Made by a program: the position numbers and the translations under genes | Source: Obelidium mucronatum | Lineage: Eukaryota > Chytridiomycota > Chytridiomycetes > Chytridiales > Chytriomycetaceae | Reading direction: 5' to 3' | DNA: 64,000 bases | Assembly: GCA_025765595.1 (NCBI GenBank) | Contig: JAIVFH010000023.1 | Coordinates: forward strand, 62,001 to 126,000 | Part shown: piece after piece, positions 31,818 through 43,413 of the stretch | Layout: each line of letters begins with the position of its first letter | How positions within the stretch are numbered: position 1 is the stretch's first letter | The notes under the pieces: model-generated | The model's input: the letters and a program-made list of their open reading frames with translations, nothing else | What the model was told of the DNA's origin: nothing | The model's database searches: none

Positions 31818-32114
31818 TTATTGGGCATCTCGTTGGACCCGCTTCAGGTATGTCCCAGAGGCAACATTCCAAGCCTCAATGTACATTGTGCTGCATTTAG
31901 CCAGACATGACTTGTGCGTGCAGAGAGTGAGTAAAAGAAGCCCAAGTATTTGGTGCAAAAACCTCACCTCTTCCGAGCCAGACAGCGACGTTCCTGGCTT
32001 GGACACGCACTTTGCGAAGCACTTTGCGTTGATGCGTTGCAGCAGATCCTGGTAGTTCTGCATGGCCAGCTCGTTCTTGATGGACTCTTTGATCTTGTCT
32101 GCCTCCGCACCCAT
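31818..32114 (-). CDS. TIM13: Mitochondrial intermembrane chaperone subunit Tim13
   Basis: Two exons with one intron of about 60 nt. The twin CX3C motif is present: KCFAKC in exon 1 and KSCLAKC in exon 2, with CVSKPGTSLSGSEE between them and YIEAWNVASGTYL after, which follows Tim13 rather than Tim8/9/10. Tim13 partners Tim8 to carry hydrophobic inner-membrane precursors across the intermembrane space; the Cys pairs form disulfides through Mia40. Length (about 80-90 residues) is normal for small Tims. Its start lies about 65 bases from the divergent thymidylate kinase gene. Confidence 0.9.
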   Translation of the reverse strand: MGAEADKIKESIKNELAMQNYQDLLQRINAKCFAKCVSKPGTSLSGSEEVRFLHQILGLLLLTLCTHKSCLAKCSTMYIEAWNVASGTYLKRVQRDAQ

Positions 32115-32179
32115 TTTACTCTTTTATTTGTTATTTATTATTTCTTAATTTATTTATTGTTTTACATATCAATATTCAG

Positions 32180-33137
32180 ATGGTCCAAATGCGCGGGTCG
32201 CTGATTGTGTTTGAAGGCGTCGACCGCAGCGGCAAGAGCACGCAGAGCAGCGGCCTGGTGGCCCGCCTGAATGCGGCGCGGCCAAACTCGGCAGTGGCGT
32301 GGCGCTTCCCCGGTGCGTTGGCGGCGAAGCAACGAAAACGTGTTGTGTGCTGACTTTCTTTCTTCTCTCTTCTTTTCTTCTTTTGTCTTTTGCCTTTCTT
32401 CCCTTGCAGACCGCTCGACTGCCTCTGGGAAACTCATTGACGCGTACTTGGCCGACACGCGCGAGGCGTCTTCGGAAGGCCTCGACGACCGCACAATACA
32501 CCTGCTGTTTGCCGCAAACAGGTTGGTTGGCGTAGGGCGGGGTGCGTTGTAGTGCTGAACCCTGGCAATGTCCGAACACAATTTTTCAACGCGTAGGGCC
32601 GAAGCTATGCGCTCCCTCACAAAGAATCTCCTGGCTGGAAAAACCGTTGTTGTCGACAGATACGCGTTTTCAGGCGTTGCTTACACATTAGCCAAGGTCA
32701 GTCAATAGTCAAGTGATCACGTTTAAAACTCTTCGTTCAAAGTAACAAAAAAAATAACAACAGAAAAACATGAGTCTCAGCAAAGAATGGTGCATGTCAG
32801 TCGATGCTGGAATCATTCGTCCAGACTTGGTGGTTTTCCTCGACATTCCAACAAAAGACGCAAGTTTGAGAGGCGATTATGGGCTTGAGCGATACGAAAA
32901 ACTGGATTTTCAAGAAAGTGTGCGGAATTGCTTTTTGGAGTTGGTTGATAAGAGCTATTGGCAGGTTGGTTGCTCGCCTTTGCAGAAAATGGAATTCGAC
33001 ACAAGTAGCTGACACGCACTTTTCAGGTTCTCGATGCTCGGCAATCTAAAGAGAGTCTTTCTGAAACAATTATCAATTTGGCTAATTCTACAATCGAGGC
33101 AAGTGGTAAGGAGCCGCTGCTTCCCTTATGGACTTAG
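32180..33137 (+). CDS. CDC8: Thymidylate kinase (dTMP kinase)
   Basis: Phosphorylates dTMP to dTDP for DNA synthesis. Five short exons read in frame: P-loop FEGVDRSGKSTQS in exon 1 (GC-rich), ASGKLIDAYLADTREAS and LLFAANR in exon 2, the DRY motif in VVVDRYAFSGVAYT in exon 3, PDLVVFLDIP and YGLERYEKLDFQESV in exon 4, and VLDARQS in exon 5. A second in-frame ATG at 32189 directly precedes RGSLIVFEGVDRSG and could be the real start. Size (about 210 residues) is normal for the eukaryotic enzyme. Confidence 0.93.
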
Positions 33138-33273
33138 GGGATAATAGTTGAATACGAATAAACCCTGCGTAAATTCACATCTTGCTCTTTTTATTCATAG
33201 CTACCGTACCGCAAATCAAACTCAACATACCAAAAACAAAACAGGTTTTCATACTCCCTCCTTTTCCCCCCTT

Positions 33274-34425
33274 CTAACAGGACCCCCATGCACCCCAAGT
33301 GAGAGTGTTTCCGTTGTAGTAGGCACACTGGTATTGAACATGGTTCACGCACTGCGTGGCACCAAAAGTCGAACATGCCCCTGTAGTAGATCCAGTGGTT
33401 TGTGGGGCCTTTGTAGTAGTTTTAGTGGTACCACTTGCCTTTGTTGTAGTAGTGGTAGTGGTGGTAGTCTTGGTGGCACTGCTAGTAACAGCCTTTGTAG
33501 TAGTGGTGGCATTGCTAGTAACAGCCTTTGTGGTGGACGTAGCAGCTTTAGTAGTCGTAGTAGTCGTAGTAGTTTTAATGTTTGGGTTTGTAGCGATACA
33601 CTTGTTCAAGACGTTGGACCACGAATTAGCAACAGTATAAGTTTTCCCATCGGCACCAACAACGCTTCCACTGCTTGGACCGAATTCACATTTATCTGTG
33701 ATTTCACCACCAGAAGTATCGTTCAAGTCGCACCAGGCGGCGAGAGCTGCTTCGTCTCCGGCTGGGTCTGTGATTGTCTCGTGCAGTTCATGAGAAATCG
33801 CGATCGCGTCGTAACTGGATCCACCGCAGTCTGGCAGAATTCCGTAGTAGAGGTAAGGAACGCCTGGGATGTTGACGCCGTAGTCGGCGAGTTTGATGAA
33901 AGTGTGCCAGGCGCCGCATCCGGAGCAGGTGGAGCAGGTGTTGGGGACGCCGTTGGTGTACCAAACGTAATCAACCTTTGTGGATTGTTGCTACATTGTA
34001 ATTTTTTAAAAAAAAAGTAGATGTTATAAATATGAGCCAAGCCCCCTTACCAAGTGCAAAGCATAGTACGAGTTCGCGTTGGGAGAAATCTTGCCAGTCT
34101 TGACCAAATTCACAAAGTAATTGTGTACATCCGTGTTATCCACCATATGGGTTTGAATGTTGCTGGTTTCTGTAAACGAAGTCAAGAGACGGCCACGACC
34201 AATCTTTTGGGTTGGTGTGTTGTATTCAGAGAGCCAGTCAACGTATGGACTGTTGACAATGGCAGTGTAAAACTGGTTGATTTGACTCTGGAATCTGGCA
34301 CCAGTTCCGTAGAAGATGGTGGTGATTTCAATGTTGCTGACGACGGGTCCTCCGTGGTAAGGAACGGCAGCGAAAGCGGTGGGCAAGGCAGCAATAGCAG
34401 CGATAGCTGTAATAGGGAAGATCAT
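33274..34425 (-). CDS. Secreted protein with HELHE motif, Thr-rich linker and Cys-rich C-terminal module
   Basis: Two exons (34425-about 34050 and about 33993-33274) with one intron containing a run of T. The N-terminus is a clear signal peptide (MIFPITAIAAIAALPTAFA). The main domain has GGPVVSNIEITTIFYG, Cys-rich CSTCSGCGAWHTF, PGVPYLYYG and SHELHETITDP. The SHE..E..TDP pattern and the overall order recall a bacterial/fungal family related to plant EXORDIUM/Phi-1 proteins, and could bind a metal, but it is not a canonical HExxH. A mucin-like Thr/Lys/Ala linker (about 65 residues, expected O-glycosylation) leads to a 4-Cys module (QCVNHVQYQC) like small carbohydrate-binding domains. Extracellular wall- or substrate-directed role inferred. 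Confidence 0.7.
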
Positions 34426-34996
34426 TTTTTTTTTTGATGAGGGGAATAGGAATGGATTCGCTTCCGCTTTAATACTTCAGCATGGGAGCCTCGTGATTAT
34501 GGGTCAGGCGGATGAGAATACGCCACCCGGAAAAGGAAGCTTGGACGAGAGGCACGGATCCTTAAAAAATTCCGCTATTTTCTCTGCCCATAAATGATGC
34601 ATTCCTGATATCGCTGATTAATGCAACGTGTGGAACGTGTAGAAGAAAGAACGCACACTAAAAAAACCATCCAACATTCCTTTTACCATATCCTGTCGTA
34701 TTTAAGAAATTCGATTAAAACAATTATGCTATTCATCTACTGTTTTTGTAAATTCGGATTCCGCTGTTCACGTTGTAATATTTGTTTTTGATCAACGTCC
34801 ACCAAAACTTCATAGCTTATGAGAGTAACCTCCTTGAATCATTAGAGAGCAAATACTTCACTCTACACCCGCTTATTAGGGGTTTTTACGTTTACAAGTT
34901 ATTTAAAAACTTTCAGAAAACACGTGTTTATCAGGCTTCGACAAAAAAAAAACGTGCACCCAAGCAAACACCATTCCCAAAAAGAATCTTCAGAAA
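34426..34996. other. Intergenic, divergent upstream regions
   Basis: Separates the secreted-protein gene (minus) from the CRAL-TRIO gene (plus), so it should contain both promoters. No repeat, RNA gene or convincing ORF was seen. Confidence 0.5.
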
Positions 34997-35990
34997 ATGA
35001 CAGGCACGCCAATTTTGAAGCCTTCTACTCAATACCCATTGTCGCCCCCATCTCTTTCGCTTGAGGAGCTGGAACTTGTTGAATCTTTGAATCAACTGAT
35101 TCCAGGCTTGATTGGCTCCCTGTCTGATGGCAGCATCACACCGCAAGAGTCTGAAACGCTGCTTGACTGGTCCAAGAAATCAAATGCGGCAAAAAGGTAT
35201 CTGGTTGACTGCAAATGGGATTTGGCAGCAGCCACTAAAAAGCTTGGTGCAACGTTGGAATGGTATACCCTTGTTTTTTTTTGTTTTTTTTTTTGTACTT
35301 TCAAACACAATTTAAGTTCATGACAATTGACGTTTGATATTCTTTTCTGTGTGTAGGAGAAGGAGCTACAAGCCTGAAGAAATCACGTTGGAAGAAGTAG
35401 AAGTGGAAGCAAAGACAGGAAAGGGGTTCATTTCGGGATTTGACAAACAAGGACGACCTATACTATTCATCATTCCGCGATTGGACACGGCAGAAAATCC
35501 AGAGAGAGCTTTGAGATTCTTGGTAATGCTGATTGAGCGGCTTATTGGACTAATGCCTGCGGGAGTTGAGAAGATGGCGGTTGTTGTTGATTTTGAAGGT
35601 GTTGGGTTTTTTAACGCGACGCCAATGAGCGTAGCCATCAAGTATTTGCATGTCTTGCAGTTGAGTTTTACTTTTGTTACGACGCCTGGGTTACTGATGC
35701 TTGCTTATTTTTTTAGAAACCATTTTCCTGAAAGGCTTGGAGTCCTTGTGGTCATGAATCCAACGCTATTTCTTTCCGGGTTATTTTCAGTGCTGAAGCC
35801 GCTTATGGACCCCGTAACTGTTGCCAAGATTCATTTGTTGTCTCCCACTGGAAGTGCCACCGATTCGTTTGACTTGCAGAGCATCTTTTCAGCCGATCAG
35901 CTCCCAGTCGCGTATGGAGGAACACATGAGTTTTCGTATGACCACAATGAATATTGGAGTGTTATGGGGAACAATTCTCTTGAAATCTAA
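34997..35990 (+). CDS. CRAL-TRIO (Sec14-like) lipid-binding protein
   Basis: Exons 34997-35262 and 35357-35990 join through a split Trp codon. The N-terminal CRAL-TRIO-N helices (AAKRYLVDCKWDLAAATKKLGATLEWRR) precede the lipid-binding fold: GKGFISGFDKQGRPILFI, MAVVVDFEGVGFFN, YPE-type FFRNHFPERLGVLVVMNPTLF and the C-terminal lid (LQSIFSADQLPVAYGGTHEF). These are hallmarks of Sec14 family proteins, which exchange phosphatidylinositol and other lipids between membranes. There is no GOLD or GAP domain, so it is a short soluble form. The exact ligand cannot be read from sequence. Confidence 0.88.
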
Positions 35991-36074
35991 TTTCATCTGC
36001 TCAATAAGTTAAAAGGAAAGTAATAAAAAAGTAAAACAGATAAATATTTACAATAAAGAGTGTCTAATCATATC

Positions 36075-37960
36075 ATGTCAGAATTACTCCCCTCCTCGCT
36101 CGCCGACTGGCAAGTTGTGCTCCACCGCTCGGCGCGCGTGTCGCCGGCGAATGCGGCGCAGGCTCAGGTTGTCCTCTTCAACGCCAAGCTGTCGCGCGCA
36201 GTAGTTCGGCGCGTCCCGTGTGACGTGGCGCAGACGCTGCTGCGCCGGCGCCGGCGCCGCATTCGCCGGCGGGGCGCGCGGCGGCGCAGTGCCCCAACTG
36301 CGGCTGCGTGTTCGACGCGGACGCAGACGCAGACGCGAACGCGGCGCGCCACCAGGAGGCCAGCGACTACTTCCGGCTGCTGGCGCTGGTCGCCGCCGAC
36401 GCCGACGACGACGCGCCGCCGCCGCCGGTGCCGCCGCCGCCGCCCGAGTCGCCGCTGAACGCAAACTGCTTCAACCAGGGCTACTACGACAAGTTCTTCG
36501 TCGAGATCAAGAAGCTGGGCCGCGGCCTGCGCGGCTCCGTGTTCCTGGTGCAGCACGTGCTGGACGCCGTGTATCTGGGCGACTACGCCGTCAAGAGCAT
36601 TCCCATCGGCACTTCGCACACGTGGCTTGTCAGGCAGCTGCAAGAAGTCCATCTGCTGGAACGCCTTATGCATCCAAATATTATTCACTACAAACACGCG
36701 TGGTATGTGTCTGTGTATCGCGTTCAATTGTGTTAATGGTTCTTGAAAAATATTTTCGCACCTTGAATATTTATAGGATTGAAAACAAGCAACTCTCAGT
36801 ATTTGGTCCGGAAGTTCCCTGCCTGTTCATTCTCATGGAGCTTGCCAACGGTGGATCGCTTGAAGACTACATTTACCTGCAACAACAACAAGATCCCATT
36901 CCAGACGATCACAACAGAGACCCTTCTCTCTCTGCTGAAGAATCCAAAGAACAGCGTATTCATCGCCTCAAACTTCTCCGCAAAAAACATGCAGCTTCTA
37001 TTTCTTCCTCTGCCAATTTAAAATCAAAAGCAAATTCCGACGCCAATTTACAGGCAAAGACGTTTGGCGGTATCGGTACCAGTGATGACTCTGGAAAAAG
37101 GGTGCGCTATTTAACCAAGCAGCAAATTTGGTCGCTATTTCTGGATATTTGTGAAGGTCTTGCCCATTTGCATCGCAACGGAATTATTCATCGGGACTTG
37201 AAGCCTCCCAATCTATTGCTTCGATTCAAGGATGCTTCTAATCGCGATGAAATGTAGGTTCATTCCACTTTGTGGTTGGTTTTTGGCAGAGTTTCTGAAA
37301 AGTTAATATTCATTTATTGACTTAGCCCGAGAGTATTGATCTCTGACTTTGGCGAATGTGAAATTATTGGCGAAAAAGTACAACGGGCAGAAACTGCGAA
37401 TCGCCGAACAGGCGCAACAGGCACACTTGAATTCATGTGCCCTGAACTCTTGGAACAAGACGAACAAGGGAGATACAGACATGACCACAGTGTGAAAGGA
37501 GACATGTTCTCCCTTGGAGTAGTGTTATATTTTTTGTGTTATAGCTCGGTTCCTTATTCTCAAGTGGATGACGTGGACTTGCTCAAAGAAGAGATTCTTA
37601 AGTTTGACGGGTGAGAACTATTTTTTTTCTTATTGACCGCTTTTTTTTTTTCTTCTTCTTCTTCTTTCAGTCATAGTAACCAACTATTGATATCTATTGC
37701 GTGTGGGAAGCGTTTCATTTCCCGTTGGTGGACACGAACGCCGTGTTCCAGTGGAACTGCAGAGACTAATTCAAAGGCTTCTTTCCCGCGATCCAAACCA
37801 ACGACCCACTATTGAGGATATTGTTTCGTATTACCGAAGCTCGCCGCCAGAATTTGGAGATGAATTTCATGCAGCTTCCAACACCGTAAGTTCAAGTCCC
37901 GGATCGGGTGGTGTCAGTGTGAAACAAAGACGGGGGCTGTCTTTTACGGAGAATGAGTGA
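36075..37960 (+). CDS. IKS1-like serine/threonine protein kinase
   Basis: Kinase motifs in order: Gly loop LGRGLRGSVFLV, Lys in DYAVKSIP, HRDLKPPNLLL, DFGE (ISDFGECEI), an activation loop with RTGATGTLEFMCPELL, and the closing LLSRDPNQRPTIEDI. The DFGEC...GATGT..FM.PE run is characteristic of fungal IKS1. A CPNCG zinc-ribbon-like motif lies N-terminal. Exon 1 is extremely GC-rich and needs a small intron (probably about 36200-36288) to connect LFNAKLSR to CPNCG; other introns lie near 36703-36777, 37254-37326 and 37610-37715. A long insert rich in charge and Ser lies between subdomains V and VI. The substrate is unknown. Confidence 0.78.
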
Positions 37961-38533
37961 GATTTTAATTAAAAACCCCCACCCCCAGTGAGCAAGTTGC
38001 AGGAGTTTTTTTTAGTTTTTTAGTTTTTTTTTTTTCGATCATGGAAGCGAAAAAATCGGCATGTTATGTCTCATCCCGAGGCGCATGATCTAGTTGTTCG
38101 CTAAAAAACAGGCACCCAGACTGTGTCTTGTCTTGTTGGTTGTTTGTTTGGGAAAACGTGCTTGAGAAAAAAAATTACCAATTCGAACACCGACCAACCG
38201 GAAGGTAAACAAGAAAACTCCACTGGCAACGGCGGGACTGTATCTGGACCCTTTGAAAGAGCAATCAGAATGGCATGATGCAGTCCGCCGAGGATGGCTT
38301 GGTGTTGTTGGGAGGGGTTTACAGTTGGGTGGATTGCCTGTGCCACAGAGGGTAGGCAGCCACCAATGAAGGTCTCAACCGACGGAACAGGATGCTTTCC
38401 TTATTCACATCTTGGATCGACTTCATCTCCGCCAACATTGTTTTCACCACACAGCTGTGTTGTTAACGGAACATCTTTGTTTTCTGTTTATTTTAAGAAA
38501 CACACACACACACACACTCAAGTCACACACTAT
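37961..38533. other. Intergenic between the kinase gene and MAF1
   Basis: T-rich runs after the kinase stop and a (CA)n stretch near 38502-38518 just before MAF1. No supported gene. Confidence 0.5.
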
Positions 38534-39710
38534 ATGAAGTACCTCGAATACAACTCACTCGAGGAAATAAACACAGCGCTGTCCTGTGTGGATGCGAGAG
38601 ATACTCGTGTGTTTTCGCGGTTGGATGCCTACTCATGCAAGTCAACTGGCGACGATAAGAAGCTCAAGGTACACCACCCCTCTTGAAAAAAAAAAAAAAA
38701 ACTCGTTCTCTGATTGTGATCTCCCCCCATTATATCTAATTCTGTAAAAAAAAAAAAATTAAGATGCATATCGATGAAAAGTATGAAGATGATGAGGCAC
38801 TCTTGGCTGGATCTCCAATCCCACAGAGCATTTACTCGTCATCAAATCCATATTCATCTGCAGCAGCAGCAGCAGCAGCGACAGGCACATTAGCAACTTC
38901 AGCAACAACAGGCACATTCCTCACAACACCGCTATCCACATCGTTTTCCCATTCCCCTTCATCGCCGTTCGGTCCTTTAGCTCAAATCACTTCACGAAAG
39001 ACGTTATTCTATCTCCTTGCGACTTTGAATGCAGCGTTCCCTGATTACGACTTTAGCGATGTGAAGCCTGAGCTGTTTACAAAAGTCCCCATGCTAGGGA
39101 CTGTGCAACGGAACGTCAATAGTACTCTGTTTGGGATGGGGTTGGAAGGGTTAACGCATAACATTTCTCAAAGGCTTTGGGAAGCGATTGATGAGGTGAT
39201 TCAGTTACAGGAGGCGGATGTGTACTCTTTTAATCCGAATCCGGAGGTGGAGCCGGATAGTGAAGAGGGAAATTTGTGAGTTTTGTATTTTTTTTTTTTT
39301 TTTTGCGTTGTAGCAGACTCACTTAAAAACTCACATTACTCTTTAAGATGGAGCTTTTACTACTTCTTCTTCAATCGTAAGTTGAAACGGGTTGTGTTTT
39401 TCACTGCTCGAGCTGTCAGGTAGAGCTTGAAAACAAAACAGTCTTTTTTTTATTTTTTTATTTTGGGGTTTGATAACACTTTTTCTTTCCCAGCTACATG
39501 GCTCCCGTGCAACCGGAAGAACTAACGAACGACATTTATGGAGACTCACTTGGCGACGAGCCCATGTTTGACAGTGAAATGTATGTGGGGCGGGGGAAAA
39601 AAAATCCATTTGAGTTTACTTTTTGTGTGTTTGTGGGGTTTTGCTAATGTATCTAATTTTTCAGGGGTCTTTCGTATGAGCAATACACTATGGAGAGTAT
39701 GGAGGTGTAA
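38534..39710 (+). CDS. MAF1: MAF1, repressor of RNA polymerase III
   Basis: Five exons join in frame. Exon 1 gives the MAF1 N-terminal box (MKYLEYNSLEEINTALS, RVFSRLDAYSCKSTGDDKK). Exon 2 (from 38764) gives RKTLFYLLATLNAAFPDYDFS, VKPE.F and LWEAIDEVI ... VYSFNP. Exon 3, entered through a split Leu codon, completes the signature WSFYYFFFNRKLKRVVFFTARA. Two further exons give an acidic tail (YMAPVQPEELTNDIYGDS, GLSYEQYTMESMEV). MAF1 represses Pol III under nutrient stress and is controlled by TORC1/PKA phosphorylation. The Ser/Ala/Thr-rich loop between boxes A and B is the usual regulated linker. Confidence 0.93.
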
Positions 39711-39977
39711 ACCAGCTTGTATTTTTTCTTTTTTCCTTCAAGTTGTTGCAGTAGTTGTAATTGTTGTCGTTGGCATTACTCGTTTTGAGTCCTTTTTTTT
39801 CTGTCGTTTTGATACTTTCTTTTTTTTTTTTTTAGCGGGAATAAAATACATAAGTTCAAAAAAAAAAATAATAATAATAATAATAATGGTAAAATGATTA
39901 TGTTCTGCTTATATTTATTACTTTTATTTTTTTAAATTATTCACAGAAATATTATTAAAAATAATTAAACAAGAAAA

Positions 39978-42274
39978 ATGCAAGAATTCGATGACGACGA
40001 CACCACCATCGACACGCGTGGCAGCCATTCTGTAACGCAAACACCAGGTTGAATTTTATTTTTTTGCCTGTTTAATGGTTGCAGCTTTGTATTGAATCGT
40101 AGGGTAAAAAACACACACACAAAAAAAGGTGGTAGTCGGTACAGCTTCGCGTTTGTTGATATGGATACTCCCCTCAAGAGCGTAAGTCTAAGTCCCGGTT
40201 ATCTTCCTAGACCCCAGTATTAATGCAATTAGGGGGGAAAAACAACAACAATAGAAGACGCAAACAAGTCGTTATTCCCATCATCGTTTTGCAGATTCAC
40301 CAGCTTCCGTTGTGACTGGCCTCTTCTTTCCAAAAACCCCACGTCCAACTGCTGCTGCTGCTGCTTCTCAATACATCCAAGAAGAAGATGATAATGATTC
40401 TTTTTCAAAAGAAGAAGAAACTAATGGCGAGAATCAGCAGCAGCTTGAGCCAAGCGAGAATTCTGGAAGTGTTGAACCACCAGGGGTCTGCGGTGATGAG
40501 AGTAGCAGGCCTTTTGGTTCCGGTGAAGATGAACCATTGGATGTAGTTGTAAAAACTATATCTCTCGTTAAGAATAATGACTGTCAGGAAAGCGTTGCAA
40601 CCAAGGTGAGTCCACACCAACACCAAAAAAAAAAAAACCAATGTTCAGGAATCTCTACTAAAATCAAGGTTGGGTATTTTTTTTATTATAGAATCCGTGT
40701 TTAAGCAAGGTTGCTTGCGCGGCTGAGGACAATAGGGGCGTTTGGAGAGCCAGACCAACTTCTGTTGACTCTCCACCTGATTACGCCACCAGTTATAGTG
40801 TTGGTGAAGAAGCCTTGTTGAAGTATTTGAAGACAAAATATTCTCAGGTGGAGTGCGATCTTGAACCCCCATGCAACAAAAACATTCAACTTTTTTCTTG
40901 CCGAAAACAGGAAAAGAGAAAAGAACTCGATGATTTCACTTTTCTTGAGCAAGCCACTCTTTTGAAATCGCTTGAATATTATATGGTATATCCTGTTTTT
41001 TTTTTGCATGTGCTTTGCTCTCGAGGTTTATTTTTATAACTCTCTCAAAAAAAAACAAGAAAACAAACGACTCCCTGGTATCCCAACAATCCCGCCTCCA
41101 AACCCACCTCGAAACCCTCTCCAGTAAAATCACACACCTCGAAACCGCCAACAAGGATCTCTTATCTCGCGGTCAACAACACTCGACCATCTGGATTTCC
41201 CTGACAAATGACATTCTCCGCCTTACGAACCAGCAAGCCATTCTTCAAGAAGAACGAGACTCTAAATCTCGACACGTGGAAACACTTGTTGAGCAGGTGG
41301 CTGATTTGCAAGGAAAGTTGAATACAGTGTTGCAACAAGGGAATGAGGAAGTACATGTGTTGCATGAACGCATCGAGGCGTTGGAATCTGAGAAACGCGA
41401 TTTATTGGTTCTAGTTGAGAGGTTGGAGTGTGGTGGTGGTGGTGGTGGGGAGCGTGGGGAGCTGAATGGTGTTGTTGTTGGAGACTATGCCGAACTGTCT
41501 GGGATTGAATCAAGGGAGGAGGAGATGATGATTTCTGCTGTTGATGATGCTTCTTCCTCCTTTATGGGCGATGATGGTGATGTGGTTGCGGGGACAAGAT
41601 GGATTCCTGAGTCAATCATCTCAGCATCAAATGACCGAATCGTTGAGGAATTGAATATTAGCACCGAAAATCGCTGTATGGAGGAAGATGAAGCAGCTTC
41701 AAGCTTGCTACAAGAGCAAGAAGTGGACAAAGAAGGACGTGCTCCAGGATCTGAGTTCCAAACTATCAACGACCAAATTGAGACCGAGTTTTTGGAGTCC
41801 CAAGAAACAAAAGACGGCAAGGACAAGGACGCCAACTCTGGCGACAATGATGATGTGGACCTCATTGATCAAGAGAATGATGAGAGCGAGTCAACAACAC
41901 CCACCACGTCCACGTCTTGTGCGCTGCAGCAACTGCCGCTTGAAACCAGTCTGAATTCTTGTGGACATGAAAAAGAAGATTATGAAGAAACTCCTGCTGT
42001 TGTTGCTGCTGTTGCTGAAGTTGGAATAACTGAATTTGAAATTCCTGAGGTTGCCTTGACAATGGATTTGTTTGCAGCAGACGACTTGAGCTGCGTTGAC
42101 ATCCAAGACAGGGAACCCGATAGGCCAATCGTTGAAGAGTTTATGAGTGGTAGCAGAAATGAATCTCATGACCCTTCACAAGGAGTTATTTTGAAGGAAT
42201 TCTTGACTCTGAATCGGAATTGTCTGGAGGAGGTGAAGGAGGAAGAAAGACTGACAGGAGGAATAACGAAATAA
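39978..42274 (+). CDS. Acidic coiled-coil protein, family not recognised
   Basis: Six or more exons: a short Asp-rich start (MQEFDDDDTTIDTRGSH), a small exon (about 40128-40181), a Ser/Glu-rich exon from about 40295, then 40692-40848, 40911-40985 and a last exon from 41060 to 42274. The join at 40985/41060 reads LEYYM then KTNDSLVSQQSRL. The coiled coil is strongest at about 41060-41420 (QTHLETLSSKITHLETANKDLL, in part; LVEQVADLQGKL). The remaining 280 residues are highly acidic and probably disordered. Residue pattern suggests a scaffold or cytoskeleton-linked protein; no domain supports a function. Intron choices in the first 700 bases are uncertain. Confidence 0.55.
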
Positions 42275-42753
42275 CCCATTTGTAAGTCCAATAAGTGAAG
42301 AGGGTGTAAGTGAAGAGAGTGTAAGTGAAGATAGTGTAAGTGGTAGTGTGTGAGTACTTGTTTGTTTTTGAGTTTGAAATATATATTTATTGCGAGCAAA
42401 GCGAGTTTACGACAGCAGCGAAGAAGTTCTAGTTTTTTGTTGTTGATCACAACAGTTCGATTCCACGGCTCTCCATAAGCATTCCGCGGCGCAAAAGCCA
42501 AAAATATGTCAGGTGAGTATGGCCATGAAAAAATTCCCAAAAAAAATGACATTGATCGCTCGCCGACCTCCACGCGCACGAGCAGCGTCGGATCCGCGGG
42601 AAACGTGAGAAAAAAGAAGCCTGATTGAACGGTCGCGTTTCTCCGGATCCTGCAACCTTGGTTCAAGAGTCGCATGAGCTAATGACCCACGAAAGGAGGG
42701 GTTGTTGCTGCCAAGAAAAAGAGCAGCAACAGAGAGCAAGAAATCCGAGGAAA

Positions 42754-42792
<39 letters not shown>

Positions 42793-43413
42793 AGAAAAGA
42801 TGGAAAGAATTAACCTTTTTTTTTTTTTTCGTTTGTTTTTAGTTTGTTTTGCGAGCAAACTGAACACCGTCTATAGTTCCTTATTTTTTTTTAAGCTATT
42901 GTCAAAGTGACGTCTCCATGCCCTTTGGAGTGAGTGACTTGCCCCATCTTGGTGATTTTGTCCAAACAGTTTGTGCATTTTTGGCCTTTCTTGTACTCTG
43001 AGCAAAAATCTGTATGTGCTCCCCAGCCACGCTCTCCCAACCCCCATCCCCACCACGGCCATCCATCGGACATCATCAAACACATCAGCAACAGCATCAT
43101 CGAAATTGAATGGAGTCATCAAGATAGTAGACTTGGAGAGGGTCAGATCAGCGTCGGGCTGCTGGTGGCACAAGATGGCATCCCCCTTAAGAGAAGAGGG
43201 AATTGGTCACTTCACCAACAACCAACATATATATATGATGATGATCCCAGTCTCAGTCTTTGGAGTCGAAATTTTCGTGGAAAACCCAATCCTTATCATC
43301 GCATCTCCGCATTGCACACTCTGTTTTGTTACTGTGTGAACTAAAACACTTTCTTTTCCTTCTCCATTGGGGGCTACTACACAATCAAATTCATTTCAAA
43401 ATCAAATCAGAAA
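42275..43413. other. Intergenic, about 1.1 kb, with a (CT)15 microsatellite
   Basis: Contains the microsatellite at 42761-42790 and an isolated 'atgtcaggtgagt' at 42504 that looks like a start codon plus splice donor without a visible downstream exon. A minus-strand frame at 42891-43100 has an isolated CSEYKKGQKCTNC motif but no complete domain. The right end must hold the eL19 promoter; no TATA box seen. Confidence 0.4.
42761..42790 (+). repeat. (CT)15 microsatellite
   Basis: Thirty bases of uninterrupted CT. Confidence 0.95.

Noticed and set aside
36308..36727. Long GC-rich open frames on both strands opposite the kinase exon
   Set aside because: GC-rich DNA has few stops in any frame; only the frame carrying the kinase Gly-loop and Lys makes sense.
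42761..42790. Could the CT tract and other short repeats be a CRISPR-like array?
   Set aside because: It is a simple dinucleotide run; no spaced repeats are present, and the genome is eukaryotic.
42891..43100. Minus-strand frame with CSEYKKGQKCTNC, reminiscent of a PARP-type zinc finger
   Set aside because: Only the first Cys pair is present, the frame stops before any downstream His/Cys, and two other frames are equally open.
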